Shown here piece after piece: positions 51,521 through 61,216 of a stretch of 64,000 nt of DNA. Position 1 is the stretch's first letter. Each line of letters opens with the position of its first letter. Below the pieces are notes generated by a model that made no database searches, was not told the origin of the DNA, and saw nothing but the letters and a program-made list of their open reading frames with translations. Where the stretch lies: the NCBI GenBank assembly GCA_963850425.1, contig CAWKLF010000002.1, positions 62,001 to 126,000 on the forward strand, in the 5' to 3' direction. Both the position numbers and the translations under genes were made by a program. Source of the DNA: Gp1-AA133 sp963850425. GTDB lineage: Bacteria > Acidobacteriota > Terriglobia > Terriglobales > Acidobacteriaceae.

Positions 51521-53923
51521 TTGTCCGACTCGAACGACCGCTACGCGCCGGGCTGGCCTGGAATCGCGCCGCGCTGGACTTCCAGCGCCAAGTCGGGCAT
51601 TGGCACAGCTCTCAACCCGCATAGCCGTGTCTGGTATACGCTCAGTCACGGAATCCTGAACGAGGTCTACTTCCCTCGCGTCGATCAGGCCTGCACTCGC
51701 GATCTGGGATTGATCATCACGGATGGGCGCAGCTACTTCTCGGAAGAAAAGCGCCACTGCACCTTTGAGAATGTCCCCTTCGAACCGGGCATCCCTGTCT
51801 TCCAGCTCACCAATACGAGCCTTGACGGCCGTTACCGGATTCGCAAGGAAGTTTTCAGCGATCCGCATCGCCACGTGGTATTGCAAAGAATCAATTTCGA
51901 GCCGCTGCGGGGCAAACTCCAGGACTACCGCTGCTACGCGCTGCTCGCGCCGCATATCGCAAATTGGGGATTCGGCAACACGGGTTGGGTGGGCGACTAC
52001 AAGGGACATCCGATGTTGTTTGCCCGCCGCGAACACGTCACGCTTGCCTTCGCCTGTTCAAGTCCCTGGATGGCTCGCTCGGTTGGCTTCGTCGGATACT
52101 CGGATGGCTGGCAGGATCTGTCGGAACACTTCCGCCTGACCTCGGATTACACGCGCGCGGAAAACGGCAATCTCGCGCTGACAGGAGAAATTGATCTCGC
52201 CGCCTGCCAGGGAAAATTCGTGCTCGCACTGGGTTTTGGGGGCAACTGCTGGGAGTCCGGCCAGCAGGTCCTGTCCTCGCTCCTCGAAGACTGCGACGAG
52301 ATACGCGAACACTTCGTCCGCCAGTGGCGCAATTGGCACGACACCCTCCTTCCTCTGGATCGGGAGAAGCGCGAAGTCGATCTCTACCGCACCAGCATGG
52401 CGGTCCTGCGCAGCCACGAGTCCAAAGACTTCGTGGGCGGCATCATCGCGAGCTTGTCCATTCCCTGGGGATTCAACAAGGGCGATGAAGATCTGGGCGG
52501 ATACCACCTGGTGTGGCCGCGCGATCTGGTGGAAACCGCGGGGGCGTTGATCGCGGGCAAAGCTACCGTCGACGCGCTGCGCGTTTTGCGCTACCTCGAA
52601 TCCACCCAGGAGGCCGACGGCCACTGGGCGCAGAATCTCTGGCTGGATGGCCGTCCGTACTGGAGTGGCATCCAGATGGACGAGACCGCTTTCCCGATCC
52701 TGCTGCTCGACCTGCTGCGCCGCGAAGCGGAAGGATTGTTGGGCGATCTGCATCGCTGGTGGCCGATGGTGCGCAATGCTGCCAGTTTCATTGTCCGCAA
52801 CGGACCCGTCACCCAGCAGGATCGCTGGGAAGAAGACGGCGGTTACTCACCCTTCACGCTCGCGGTTGAGGTCGCCGCCCTGCTCGCTGCCGCCGACGTT
52901 GCAGACCTCGTAGGCGAACCGGTCTCCGCGGAATATCTTCGTGATACCGCCGACACCTGGAACGACAACATCGAGCGCTGGACCTACACGCTCGATGGCG
53001 ATCTCGCGCGCCAGATGGGCGTCGACGGTTATTACGTGCGAATCGCTCCCGACTCCGACGGTGCGGCATCACCGTTGCAGGGCTTCGTGCCCATCAAGAA
53101 TCGCGCCCCCGATCAGAGCTCGGCTCGCGCCACTGCCGTGATCAGTCCCGACTCGCTGGCCCTGGTCCGTTTCGGCCTGCGTGCTCACGACGATCCCAGA
53201 ATCCTCAACACCATCAAAGTGGTCGACGAGCTTCTTCGCGCCAAGCTGCCGCAAGGTCCGTGCTGGTATCGCTACAACGGCGACGGCTATGGCGAGCATG
53301 AAGACGGCAGCCCCTTCGACGGTACCGGCATCGGACGTCCCTGGCCGCTGCTCGCCGGGGAACGCGCCCACTACGAAGTTTCCGCGGGACGCCCTGAGAT
53401 TGCCAGGGCCCTCTTAGGCGTGATGGAAGGCTCCGCCGCAGGCGCCAGCCGTCTGATCCCGGAGCAGGTGTGGGACGCTGCGGACCGGCCCGAACTCGAA
53501 CTCTTCCGAGGAAAGCCAACCGGTTCCGCATGCCCGTTAGTTTGGGCGCATTCGGAATATATCAAGCTGCGCCGCTCGCTGCGCGATGGCCGCGTCTTCG
53601 ATCAACCGCCGCAAACCGTACAACGCTACATCGTGGAAAAACGCCACTGCCAATATTTTTTCTGGATCTTCAACAACAAGGCGCGAACCATGCCCTGCGG
53701 CAAGACGCTCCGCATCGCCTTGCTGTCGCCCGCAACGATTCACTGGAGCATGGATGGTTGGACGACTTCTCTGGACACCCACACACGCGATACCCGGCTG
53801 GGAGTGCACGTCGCCGACCTCCCCACCGACAAAGTTCCCGTGTCGCACGAGATCGTCTTCACATTTAAGTGGGACCAGGACGCCCGCTGGGAGGGCGTGA
53901 ATTACACGGTGGTCGCAGAGTAG
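51521..53923 (+). CDS. GH15 glucoamylase/glucodextranase-like enzyme
   Basis: 800 residues from a TTG start (no in-frame ATG precedes the conserved N-terminus). An N-terminal beta-sandwich (GTALNPHSRVWYTLSHGILNEVYFPRVD) is followed by an (alpha/alpha)6 barrel with GYHLVWPRDLVETAG, WEEDGGYSP (general acid near Glu437/438) and LIPEQVWD (general base Glu648), then a C-terminal beta domain. GH15 enzymes release glucose from the non-reducing ends of starch, glycogen or dextran. Without a signal peptide it is probably cytoplasmic. Confidence 0.92.
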   Translation: MSDSNDRYAPGWPGIAPRWTSSAKSGIGTALNPHSRVWYTLSHGILNEVYFPRVDQACTRDLGLIITDGRSYFSEEKRHCTFENVPFEPGIPVFQLTNTSLDGRYRIRKEVFSDPHRHVVLQRINFEPLRGKLQDYRCYALLAPHIANWGFGNTGWVGDYKGHPMLFARREHVTLAFACSSPWMARSVGFVGYSDGWQDLSEHFRLTSDYTRAENGNLALTGEIDLAACQGKFVLALGFGGNCWESGQQVLSSLLEDCDEIREHFVRQWRNWHDTLLPLDREKREVDLYRTSMAVLRSHESKDFVGGIIASLSIPWGFNKGDEDLGGYHLVWPRDLVETAGALIAGKATVDALRVLRYLESTQEADGHWAQNLWLDGRPYWSGIQMDETAFPILLLDLLRREAEGLLGDLHRWWPMVRNAASFIVRNGPVTQQDRWEEDGGYSPFTLAVEVAALLAAADVADLVGEPVSAEYLRDTADTWNDNIERWTYTLDGDLARQMGVDGYYVRIAPDSDGAASPLQGFVPIKNRAPDQSSARATAVISPDSLALVRFGLRAHDDPRILNTIKVVDELLRAKLPQGPCWYRYNGDGYGEHEDGSPFDGTGIGRPWPLLAGERAHYEVSAGRPEIARALLGVMEGSAAGASRLIPEQVWDAADRPELELFRGKPTGSACPLVWAHSEYIKLRRSLRDGRVFDQPPQTVQRYIVEKRHCQYFFWIFNNKARTMPCGKTLRIALLSPATIHWSMDGWTTSLDTHTRDTRLGVHVADLPTDKVPVSHEIVFTFKWDQDARWEGVNYTVVAE

Positions 53924-53946
53924 TTAGAAGTGGTTTGTGGCCGCAA

Positions 53947-55608
53947 CTATCCCGTGTATTCCAATTCCACCACCGTGCAGTCATCCCCGAGCGGCGTGCC
54001 CGCACAAAACATCGATACCGACGCAAAAATATCCTCGAGCGTCGGGCTTTTCGCGGCGACTTCTTCCAAGCGCTCGTTGTCGTAGAACTCGCCATGCGCA
54101 TTCTCCGCTTCGGTGACGCCATCGGTCACCAGGATGAAGCGATCCCCCGGCTTCATATGCACGCGATCGCCTTCATAGGTCGCGTCGGCAAGCAGGCCGA
54201 CCGGAAGATTCCCGTGCTGCGGGCGGATAACTTTCCCTTGCGACACTAAAAGCGGCGGAACATGCCCGCAATTGACGTATTCGAGTTCTCCATCCTTGCG
54301 AATGCGCGTGATAATAACCGTCGCGTATTTCTCGCCCAGGTGCTTCTGGGTGAAGAAGCGGTTCACCGCCCCCATGATGTCGGCCAGCGGCATTCTCGCG
54401 CTTAAGTGCGAGTAAACCATCCCCTGCAGCGTCGAAGCCAACAGTGCCGCCGACACCCCCTTGCCGCTTACGTCCGCCAGTACGACCGCCAAACCGTCTT
54501 CGGTGTTCACGACGTCGAAGAAATCCCCCCCAATCTCTTTGCACGAAAGATTTCGTCCCCGCATCTTCGCGAACGGAACTTCTGGAATCGTGACCGCCAT
54601 CAGCCGCTGCTGGATCGATGCCGCAATGGCAAGTTCCTGCTGGTAACGGCGCGACGCTTCCTCGGCCTGCACCAGGCGGGCGTTCTCGATCAGCGAAGCC
54701 GTGTCGGTAGCAATGACCCGCAGAATGTCGCGGCTCACATCCGAGATATCGCGCGAAGCAAAGCGTGAATCGAGATACAGCGCGCCCATCACTTCGGCCT
54801 CCGCCGGATTGCTCGCGTCCCGATAGGTCTGCACCTGGGGCTTACGGAGCGGCAGGCAAATCACGGTGCGCAGATCGTAGGCCACAATGCTCTGCCGGAC
54901 CGCCAGGTCGATGGACTGGCTGGTATCGGTAAGCAGAAATTCTGAATTCGATTTCATTGCTTCTTCGAGGATCGAATGGGAAATCGTCTTGTCGTCCAGC
55001 AAGGCCTCGCCCTTCGAATTCCGCCCAGCGGCCAGGCGCAAGCTCCCTTCTTCATCTTTGAGGAACACGTAACCGCGCTCGGCACGTATCAATTTCAAGG
55101 TTGTGTCGACCAGCGTCAGCAGCACTTCGTCGAGCACACCTACGGTATTCAGCTTGCGCGCCGCCTCCAGGAACAGAGTCAGCTTCTCCAAATCGGTTGT
55201 GTCGGTGGAAATCTGGATACCCGAAATCTGGCTAAGGAACTCGCGCGCCGTATTCGATGTTGCATGCTGCGGGCTGAAAATGACGTACGCGACGTCCCGC
55301 ACTCCAAACTCCACGCGGTCGTTGCGCTGCAGCCTTTGCCGCTGGACGCGCTCCCCATTCACATAAGTGCCGTGCTTGCTCCCCTGGTCGACCACGAAGA
55401 AGTCGCCACTCTCCGCAACGATGAGTGCGTGGTCGCGCGATACGCGAGGGTCGGGAATGACGAGGTCTTTGTCTACCTTGCGGCCGACGGAGAATGGAGT
55501 GCGATTCATCACGATCGAGCGCTGCTCGTTGCCCTGCACGTAGATCAGCGAGGGAAAGACCCCGGAGCCCGGGTCGGACGTGATGCCGGAAATGGGATGA
55601 AACGCCAT
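53947..55608 (-). CDS. FHA-GAF-PP2C (RsbU/SpoIIE-type) phosphatase
   Basis: 553 residues: FHA domain (about 25-105: RTPFSVGRKVDKDLVIPDPRVSRDHALI, GSKHGTYVNGERV), GAF domain (about 130-315) and C-terminal SpoIIE/RsbU phosphatase (EIGGDFFDV, LADVSGKGVSAALL, GDRFILVTDGVTEA, GDDCTVVEL) with the metal-binding aspartates. It probably dephosphorylates a STAS anti-sigma antagonist such as the one encoded next. Confidence 0.93.
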   Translation of the reverse strand: MAFHPISGITSDPGSGVFPSLIYVQGNEQRSIVMNRTPFSVGRKVDKDLVIPDPRVSRDHALIVAESGDFFVVDQGSKHGTYVNGERVQRQRLQRNDRVEFGVRDVAYVIFSPQHATSNTAREFLSQISGIQISTDTTDLEKLTLFLEAARKLNTVGVLDEVLLTLVDTTLKLIRAERGYVFLKDEEGSLRLAAGRNSKGEALLDDKTISHSILEEAMKSNSEFLLTDTSQSIDLAVRQSIVAYDLRTVICLPLRKPQVQTYRDASNPAEAEVMGALYLDSRFASRDISDVSRDILRVIATDTASLIENARLVQAEEASRRYQQELAIAASIQQRLMAVTIPEVPFAKMRGRNLSCKEIGGDFFDVVNTEDGLAVVLADVSGKGVSAALLASTLQGMVYSHLSARMPLADIMGAVNRFFTQKHLGEKYATVIITRIRKDGELEYVNCGHVPPLLVSQGKVIRPQHGNLPVGLLADATYEGDRVHMKPGDRFILVTDGVTEAENAHGEFYDNERLEEVAAKSPTLEDIFASVSMFCAGTPLGDDCTVVELEYTG

Positions 55609-55753
55609 AGGCGAACTTCGCCGTATTTCTCTTGATTACAGATAATGACAGGAATGAGGCCCAGCCGGAAGGGGCTGCATCCGCTTGCTAACCGCGTTTG
55701 GTTCCACCCGGGGAGCGGCCGGGGCGCGGTCTAATCGGGAATCGCAGCCCCGT

Positions 55754-56107
55754 TCAGGAGTGGCTTCCTTTAAAAGCCGCGATCGCCTCCTGCTCAGTGT
55801 CATAAACCTCGAATACCGTGGCCAGTTTGGTGATCGAAAGGACGTCGCGCAGCCTCTGGCCCAAACCGGTCAGCTTGATGTCCGCGCCCTGGGCACGCGC
55901 CGACGAATACACGCCCACCAGCGTTCCCAGCCCGCCGCTGTCGATGTAGGTGACCCCGCTCAGGTTCAGCACGATCCGCTTGGTCGTCTCCAGCAACTTC
56001 TTCAGGCCCTCGCGAAGGCCGCTGGCTTCCTCTCCGAACACGATCCTTCCGGAGCAGGCTACGATTGTCACGCCGTCTGCCAGCAGCGTATCCATCTTGA
56101 GGGTCAT
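55754..56107 (-). CDS. STAS-domain anti-sigma factor antagonist
   Basis: 117 residues from ATG 56107. The conserved segment KRIVLNLSGVTYIDSGGLGTLVGVYSSARAQGADIKLTG contains the phosphorylatable Ser in IDSGGLGTL. It would compete for an anti-sigma factor. Separated by 145 bases from the phosphatase; no anti-sigma kinase (RsbW) is nearby. Confidence 0.9.
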   Translation of the reverse strand: MTLKMDTLLADGVTIVACSGRIVFGEEASGLREGLKKLLETTKRIVLNLSGVTYIDSGGLGTLVGVYSSARAQGADIKLTGLGQRLRDVLSITKLATVFEVYDTEQEAIAAFKGSHS

Positions 56108-56224
56108 CCGGGCCTCCCAGCCTTCAATCGTCAAAATTGCCTGAGAAGCCTACCGCTTGCGACCACCCAATGCAAGTTTTGGGCGGCAGATTGCGGGCTT
56201 GAACCGAAGCGCGATTTTTTTCGG

Positions 56225-57547
56225 TCAGGCTACCATCCCGGCCGGAGGCGCGGCTTCGAGGACTCTCGTCTCGTGCTCTTGCCACATGGCAATCAGCAGG
56301 ATGCTCAGCGGAATGAGGCACACAATCGGCATGGGAGTCTTGGCGCAAGTATAGAGCGGCAGCCACCACCACCGCTGCACCGTCTCCGGGGACAGGAACA
56401 GGGAAGCAAAGCCCAGACCGACTGCCGTCACCCATGGCCAGGCAACCGCGATAACCCCCAACATAAATCCGGCTCGCGAAATCCACCCGCGCGCCCACAA
56501 TACCGATCGGTTCTCGACCAGCACCAGCAAGGCCGGCAACAGCAGGATGAAGTTGTACGGCGCAAACATGGGAATAATGATTACAGTGATGGCCAGTACC
56601 AGCGCGATTACCAGCGAAAACGCCCCCGATCCCGCGGGCCGATCCCGAAACCGCCAGCAGATCGCTGCCACTGCGGCCACCATGAGAGCGGTCAGGATTC
56701 TTCCCCACCATGGCGTCAACAACACGTCCAGCATCGACATGCGACCCGCATAATTTCGGTAGTCGCGCATCGCCATAAGGAAGTTCCCAAACCACCCGGG
56801 CAACAGAAGTTGGGATCCGGCGAACAACAATGCCATGGTACTGGCGAATCCCCACACGAAGCCCTGCCGTCGCCGCCAATCACTCAGCGCCCATAGCAGA
56901 AGACAGGCTGTGATCGGCACTACCAATTGCGGCTTGATGGACGCTACCGCCAGCATGGCTCCCGCCGCAAACAAGTGTCCAGCGACCAGCAATGCCATTC
57001 CGCCTGACAGCAGCCCCGCCACCAGCAGCGTAAGCTGCTGCAGTTTCAAAGCTTGCAGCGTCGGAAAACTCCCCAGGGTGAGAACCACTGCGGTGACCAG
57101 CAAAATGGGCGGCGCCCGCCACCCGATCGCCCGAAACCACAGCGGCACGCTCAACGCGGTTACAGCCACGAGCAGCCAAAAGAACGCGATCATTACGCGC
57201 TCAAACGGAAAGCCCACCGACGGTGCCAGTAAAAAGGCAACATAGACCGGATACGCGAACCCCTGTTGGTCAATGGGATCTTCCGGGCGGCTCGCATCCA
57301 GTTCGCGCCCGTAATACCCCACCTGAATTTCGCGTGTGACCTCGCGGCTGTAAGGATTGCGATGGTGCAGCAGCAACTCCCGCGATCCCAGCCAGCGCGG
57401 ATACAAGTCCGACAGATTTCCACGCGGCCGTTCGTGGGCCACGGCATCCGCGCGTTGGTAAGGCACGAGAATGCGGCTGACGTAAAACCACATACTGCCC
57501 GCGCAAACCAGTGCCAGCACCAGCCCAAGTTTTGGATTTTTCAGCAA
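56225..57547 (-). CDS. GT87-like integral membrane glycosyltransferase
   Basis: About 440 residues from a TTG at 57547 (the start is uncertain: the frame extends upstream over the next gene). Around ten membrane helices and a DUF2029-type organisation (LYPRWLGSRELLLHHRNPYS near the N-terminus). GT87 enzymes add mannose or similar sugars from polyprenyl phosphates; the acceptor is unknown. It lies 56 bases after its upstream neighbour. Confidence 0.75.
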   Translation of the reverse strand: MLKNPKLGLVLALVCAGSMWFYVSRILVPYQRADAVAHERPRGNLSDLYPRWLGSRELLLHHRNPYSREVTREIQVGYYGRELDASRPEDPIDQQGFAYPVYVAFLLAPSVGFPFERVMIAFFWLLVAVTALSVPLWFRAIGWRAPPILLVTAVVLTLGSFPTLQALKLQQLTLLVAGLLSGGMALLVAGHLFAAGAMLAVASIKPQLVVPITACLLLWALSDWRRRQGFVWGFASTMALLFAGSQLLLPGWFGNFLMAMRDYRNYAGRMSMLDVLLTPWWGRILTALMVAAVAAICWRFRDRPAGSGAFSLVIALVLAITVIIIPMFAPYNFILLLPALLVLVENRSVLWARGWISRAGFMLGVIAVAWPWVTAVGLGFASLFLSPETVQRWWWLPLYTCAKTPMPIVCLIPLSILLIAMWQEHETRVLEAAPPAGMVA

Positions 57548-57602
57548 GAGTTGTTCTCGGCGCCGACCATCAACGCCTGGAAGTTTTGTTGTTGTCGCAT
57601 CC

Positions 57603-59102
57603 TTAAGGTAGCACTCCCGCGAAAGACTTTGCGCGATTGTCGCGCAGCGCCATCCAAAGGCCCGGCCTGGCGTAAAGAATGAATTCCTTATCTTCGTAAA
57701 CCGCGTTCCACTCCGTCTCGCGCATCTTGGCACAGATCGGCGAATCCCGCGGAGCCACCACGATGTCGGTCGGGTACGCATCGAGCGTCGATCGCCAGTT
57801 CGCCCGGGCGTCATAAAAATCGAAAACCTGCCGCATCACCTCGTTTGAATAAACCTCTTCATAACGTCCGTCGAGCGACACCTTCACCGCGGGATAAAGT
57901 TTCCACGATACATACGCTCCCAACCGGAATGGAACCATGGCGTTGCCCTGGAGGTGTTGGTCGGTGAGGTAGTCCACCGCGCCTACGGGATAAATCGGCT
58001 GCGGTACGCGAAGCTGCCACGGCCTCTGTCGTGCCCCGAAAATGATGGCCACGCAGCCGAGCGCCGTCCAGGCAGCCGTCGCAAAACAACGCCTGCGCTG
58101 CACGAATTGCAGAATCCACCGCCCTGTGGTTGTTTGCTGCAAATAGAAGGGCGTGTACGACAACCACAAGACGGCAAAGACCGGCAGTAGTTTCCGATGC
58201 AGTGTGGCTTCGACCGCCGTGGCCGCGAGCGGAAGAATGCCTGGCGTCCTTCGGACTCCAACTGCCACCAGGGCGTAGAACACCACGGCCACCGCCGCAA
58301 TGAAACAGATGACCCACGCTGGTCCCAAATCCCATATCGGACGCCACTCCGGAGCAAACGGTCGAGACATCCACAGTGCGCGTCGCAGATACTGGAGATA
58401 CGCGTTTCCGTACGGCGTCAAAAAAACCTCGAGTACCATGCCCAGCAGCGCGATCAGCATCCGGCGAATGCTTTCTCCGCGTAATGCTCTTTCCATGCAG
58501 TAAAGCGCCGTTAACCCAATCCCTGACACAAACCCGCCGTGAAGGTTCACCCACAACGGGAAGATCATCAACCATGCGATCAACCAACTTCGCGACCCCC
58601 TGCGATCGAACTCCCAAAACGTAACCAGCACCGCCAGGAAAAAAAATGAATAGACCTGTGCCCGGACCACCGCAAAGAATCCGAGGTAGGTAAGAAAGAT
58701 TGGTATCGGAGCACACACACTCGTCAGGCGGTAGTCCGCGCCCAGCTTTGTCGAACATCGCCAGCACAAGGCGCCCGTGCCGAGCGCAAGCAGGAATTTC
58801 AATACCAGCAAGGCGCGCCCGCCAAACCACAGCGTCGCAAAATAGGCGACCGCTCCCGCTCCCCATTCGTGGTCAATCCACGGAGCAATGGTCGGCGTAT
58901 AAGCGAAGGGGTCGGCGCGCAGCAGGTGCCCCGCCCGCAGACTCTCCCGGATCAAAGCCATCTGATGCCAGAGGTCAATGTCGACGAAATTGTAGGAAAT
59001 CAAAGCTAGGAAAAAGAATGCCGGTCCAGCGAGCGACGTGATCTGCAGCCACCTACATCGGCCAGGAAGGTCGCCGGATTCCGCCGCATTCCAATCGGTC
59101 AT
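57603..59102 (-). CDS. Polytopic membrane protein of the glycan cluster
   Basis: 499 residues with about ten hydrophobic segments and a soluble C-terminal part (VPFRLGAYVSWKLYPAVKVSLDGRYEEVY). The pattern FVDIDLWHQMALIRESLRAGHLLRADPFAYTP at the N-terminus recalls membrane glycosyltransferase-like (GT-C) proteins with an early acidic pair. No named family is assured. Confidence 0.7.
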   Translation of the reverse strand: MTDWNAAESGDLPGRCRWLQITSLAGPAFFFLALISYNFVDIDLWHQMALIRESLRAGHLLRADPFAYTPTIAPWIDHEWGAGAVAYFATLWFGGRALLVLKFLLALGTGALCWRCSTKLGADYRLTSVCAPIPIFLTYLGFFAVVRAQVYSFFFLAVLVTFWEFDRRGSRSWLIAWLMIFPLWVNLHGGFVSGIGLTALYCMERALRGESIRRMLIALLGMVLEVFLTPYGNAYLQYLRRALWMSRPFAPEWRPIWDLGPAWVICFIAAVAVVFYALVAVGVRRTPGILPLAATAVEATLHRKLLPVFAVLWLSYTPFYLQQTTTGRWILQFVQRRRCFATAAWTALGCVAIIFGARQRPWQLRVPQPIYPVGAVDYLTDQHLQGNAMVPFRLGAYVSWKLYPAVKVSLDGRYEEVYSNEVMRQVFDFYDARANWRSTLDAYPTDIVVAPRDSPICAKMRETEWNAVYEDKEFILYARPGLWMALRDNRAKSFAGVLP

Positions 59103-59188
59103 AGCGAGGCTGCGCCAAAAAGCCAGGCCGAACTTGCCTTCATCAAATACTTTAACTAGTACAAGTCTTCCGCAACTCTGGACTCCCG

Positions 59189-59878
59189 CTACAATTTGCG
59201 CGCAAGCACCTGATACTGCCCGCCCAGGGGCACCTTGGCCAGCAAAGCCTCCAGTGGTCGCATCGCGCGCAATGCATGCGGAAAGAAAAACCTGTGGTCG
59301 GTCCGCAGAACTTCTAACCCTCCATCGCGCAGCAGCCGCCCCGCTTCGCCTGGACCAATCTTCACCGCGTTCCGGTCAAAATCGCATTTGTGCATCACGT
59401 ACTGTGTTCCCGGATTCCATGGATTGTTTTCCCACAGCGCGAACAAACCGCCGGGCCGCAGGCATCGGCCGATGTAATCAATCGCATCCACACGCTCCGC
59501 CACCGGAATGTGATGGAAGACTCCGTTGCAGTAGATCGCATCGACCGAACCGTCCGGCGTGTATTCCGCGAACGTAAGAAACCGGAATCGTGCTCCGTGC
59601 GTCACTCGCGCCCGCTCCAGTGAACGCTCGGAAACATCTAGTCCGACCACCGACTGGCTCCCAAGACATTCCCGCAGGAACGCTGTCGTGTCGCCCGTGC
59701 CGCAGCCATAGTCGAGCACCGAACGCGCGCGAAGACCAAATTCCGCCAGACACTTCGCAAGCCACTCCACTCTGGCCCGCGCAAAGAACTCCTTGGTCTC
59801 TCCGCTTGCAGCCAGCGCATCATTCAGACATTCGTCGTAGTTGTCCGCAAAGCGGTCGAACTCGGCAGGATCGCTCAT
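59189..59878 (-). CDS. SAM-dependent methyltransferase
   Basis: 229 residues from ATG 59878: VLDYGCGTGDTTAFL, GLDVSERSLERAR, VDAIYCNGVFHHI and IGRCLRPGGLFALWE are the class I SAM motifs. Its start overlaps the GT2 stop (ATGA). Acceptor unknown; perhaps a lipid or glycan in the same pathway. Confidence 0.88.
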   Translation of the reverse strand: MSDPAEFDRFADNYDECLNDALAASGETKEFFARARVEWLAKCLAEFGLRARSVLDYGCGTGDTTAFLRECLGSQSVVGLDVSERSLERARVTHGARFRFLTFAEYTPDGSVDAIYCNGVFHHIPVAERVDAIDYIGRCLRPGGLFALWENNPWNPGTQYVMHKCDFDRNAVKIGPGEAGRLLRDGGLEVLRTDHRFFFPHALRAMRPLEALLAKVPLGGQYQVLARKL

Positions 59879-61086
59879 CGGCGGGGCAATCCAAGCACGC
59901 TCAGAAAGAAACTCGTGAAGACTGTTTGCGCGCCGAGGGTCAGCAGCATTACCGCCAGAATCACGATCCGCATGGTGTGCGAGTAATCCAGCGGGCCGAA
60001 GTGCTGCAGCCCCCAACCCACCACCGCCATCACAGAGGCCGCGAATCCTCCGATAAGCAAAACTGCGCCTACCGCCAAACCGACCTCGAGTGTGATGTAG
60101 CGGAAAAATCTGTCAAGCGTGGGATCGGGGGGGTGCAGGCCCTCCGACACCGCAAACAGTTTGGTGAAGACTGCGAAGCAGATGCTCTGAAATCCCAGCA
60201 GCACAAACGCTGCGGCATACAGGAGCGTATGCACATCGTACGTCACGCTGCCCACCGTTCGGGGCGCGGGCAAAAGCCACGCCCCCAGTAGCCCGCCCAG
60301 CGCCACCAGAGCAATCCCGGGATACAGGAACAGCCAGCGCGGACTGTACAGCAGGAAAAAACGCAAGGTCCGCCAGCCATCGCGCCACGTTCGCAAATGC
60401 GGCGGACGACTGCGTCCATCGGGCGAAAGCGTGGTCGGCACTTCAGCGATCTGCAGGTTCAACAAAGTCGCCTTTACCACCATCTCGGTAGCGAACTCCA
60501 TTCCGGTCGTACGCAATCCCATGCGCTCGTAGGCCTCCTTGCGAAATCCACGCAGGCCGCAATAAAAATCTCCCACCGCGCGATTGCGGAAAAACAGCCG
60601 GCCCAGCCACGTCAGCGCCGGATTTCCAAAATACTGGTGCATGGGCGGCATCGCTCCTTTTTCGATTCCGCCCGTGAAACGGTTCCCCATTACCAGGTCG
60701 GCGCCCTCGCGCAAGGGTTGCACAAACCGGGGGATGTGCGCGAAGTCGTAGCTCGCATCCGCGTCGCCCATTACGACGTACTTCCCTCGGGCCGCGGCGA
60801 TGCCGCCCATGAGCGCGTTCCCATACCCTTTGGCCGCCACGTGAATCACGTACGCTCCCAGCCGCTCCCCGATCTCGATCGACCCGTCAGTGCTGCCGTT
60901 GTCCGCCACTACCACTTCCCCCGCTATATTCGCGTCGCGCATGGCCTGCTGTGCCCGGAGTATGCAGGTCTCCAGGGTTTCCGCCTCGTTCAAGCACGGC
61001 AACACCACCGACAGCTCCACCGCCGTCGGCGTCCCCTGGAGAACCGGATCTTTAATTTCGGGTCTGATTGTCGGGGTCACCTGCAC
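59875..61086 (-). CDS. GT2 glycosyltransferase with C-terminal membrane helices
   Basis: 403 residues. A GT2 domain (VVLPCLNEAETLE, VVADNGSTDGS, MGDADASYDF) is followed by four membrane helices (about 255-395). This DPM1/GtrB-like layout transfers a sugar from UDP- or GDP-sugar to polyprenyl phosphate. It supplies the lipid-linked sugar for membrane GT-C enzymes such as those downstream. Confidence 0.88.
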   Translation of the reverse strand: MQVTPTIRPEIKDPVLQGTPTAVELSVVLPCLNEAETLETCILRAQQAMRDANIAGEVVVADNGSTDGSIEIGERLGAYVIHVAAKGYGNALMGGIAAARGKYVVMGDADASYDFAHIPRFVQPLREGADLVMGNRFTGGIEKGAMPPMHQYFGNPALTWLGRLFFRNRAVGDFYCGLRGFRKEAYERMGLRTTGMEFATEMVVKATLLNLQIAEVPTTLSPDGRSRPPHLRTWRDGWRTLRFFLLYSPRWLFLYPGIALVALGGLLGAWLLPAPRTVGSVTYDVHTLLYAAAFVLLGFQSICFAVFTKLFAVSEGLHPPDPTLDRFFRYITLEVGLAVGAVLLIGGFAASVMAVVGWGLQHFGPLDYSHTMRIVILAVMLLTLGAQTVFTSFFLSVLGLPRR

Positions 61087-61216
61087 TCTTTCTGATTTAC
61101 AGAACAGAATCCAACCACCGCTTTCCCGAGATTCTGCTACAAATTAAATCCACTCACGAAATTCACGTGCCGAGTTTTCATCGGAGTTTATCAAAGGCGT
61201 TGTTCCCGGAGACCCG

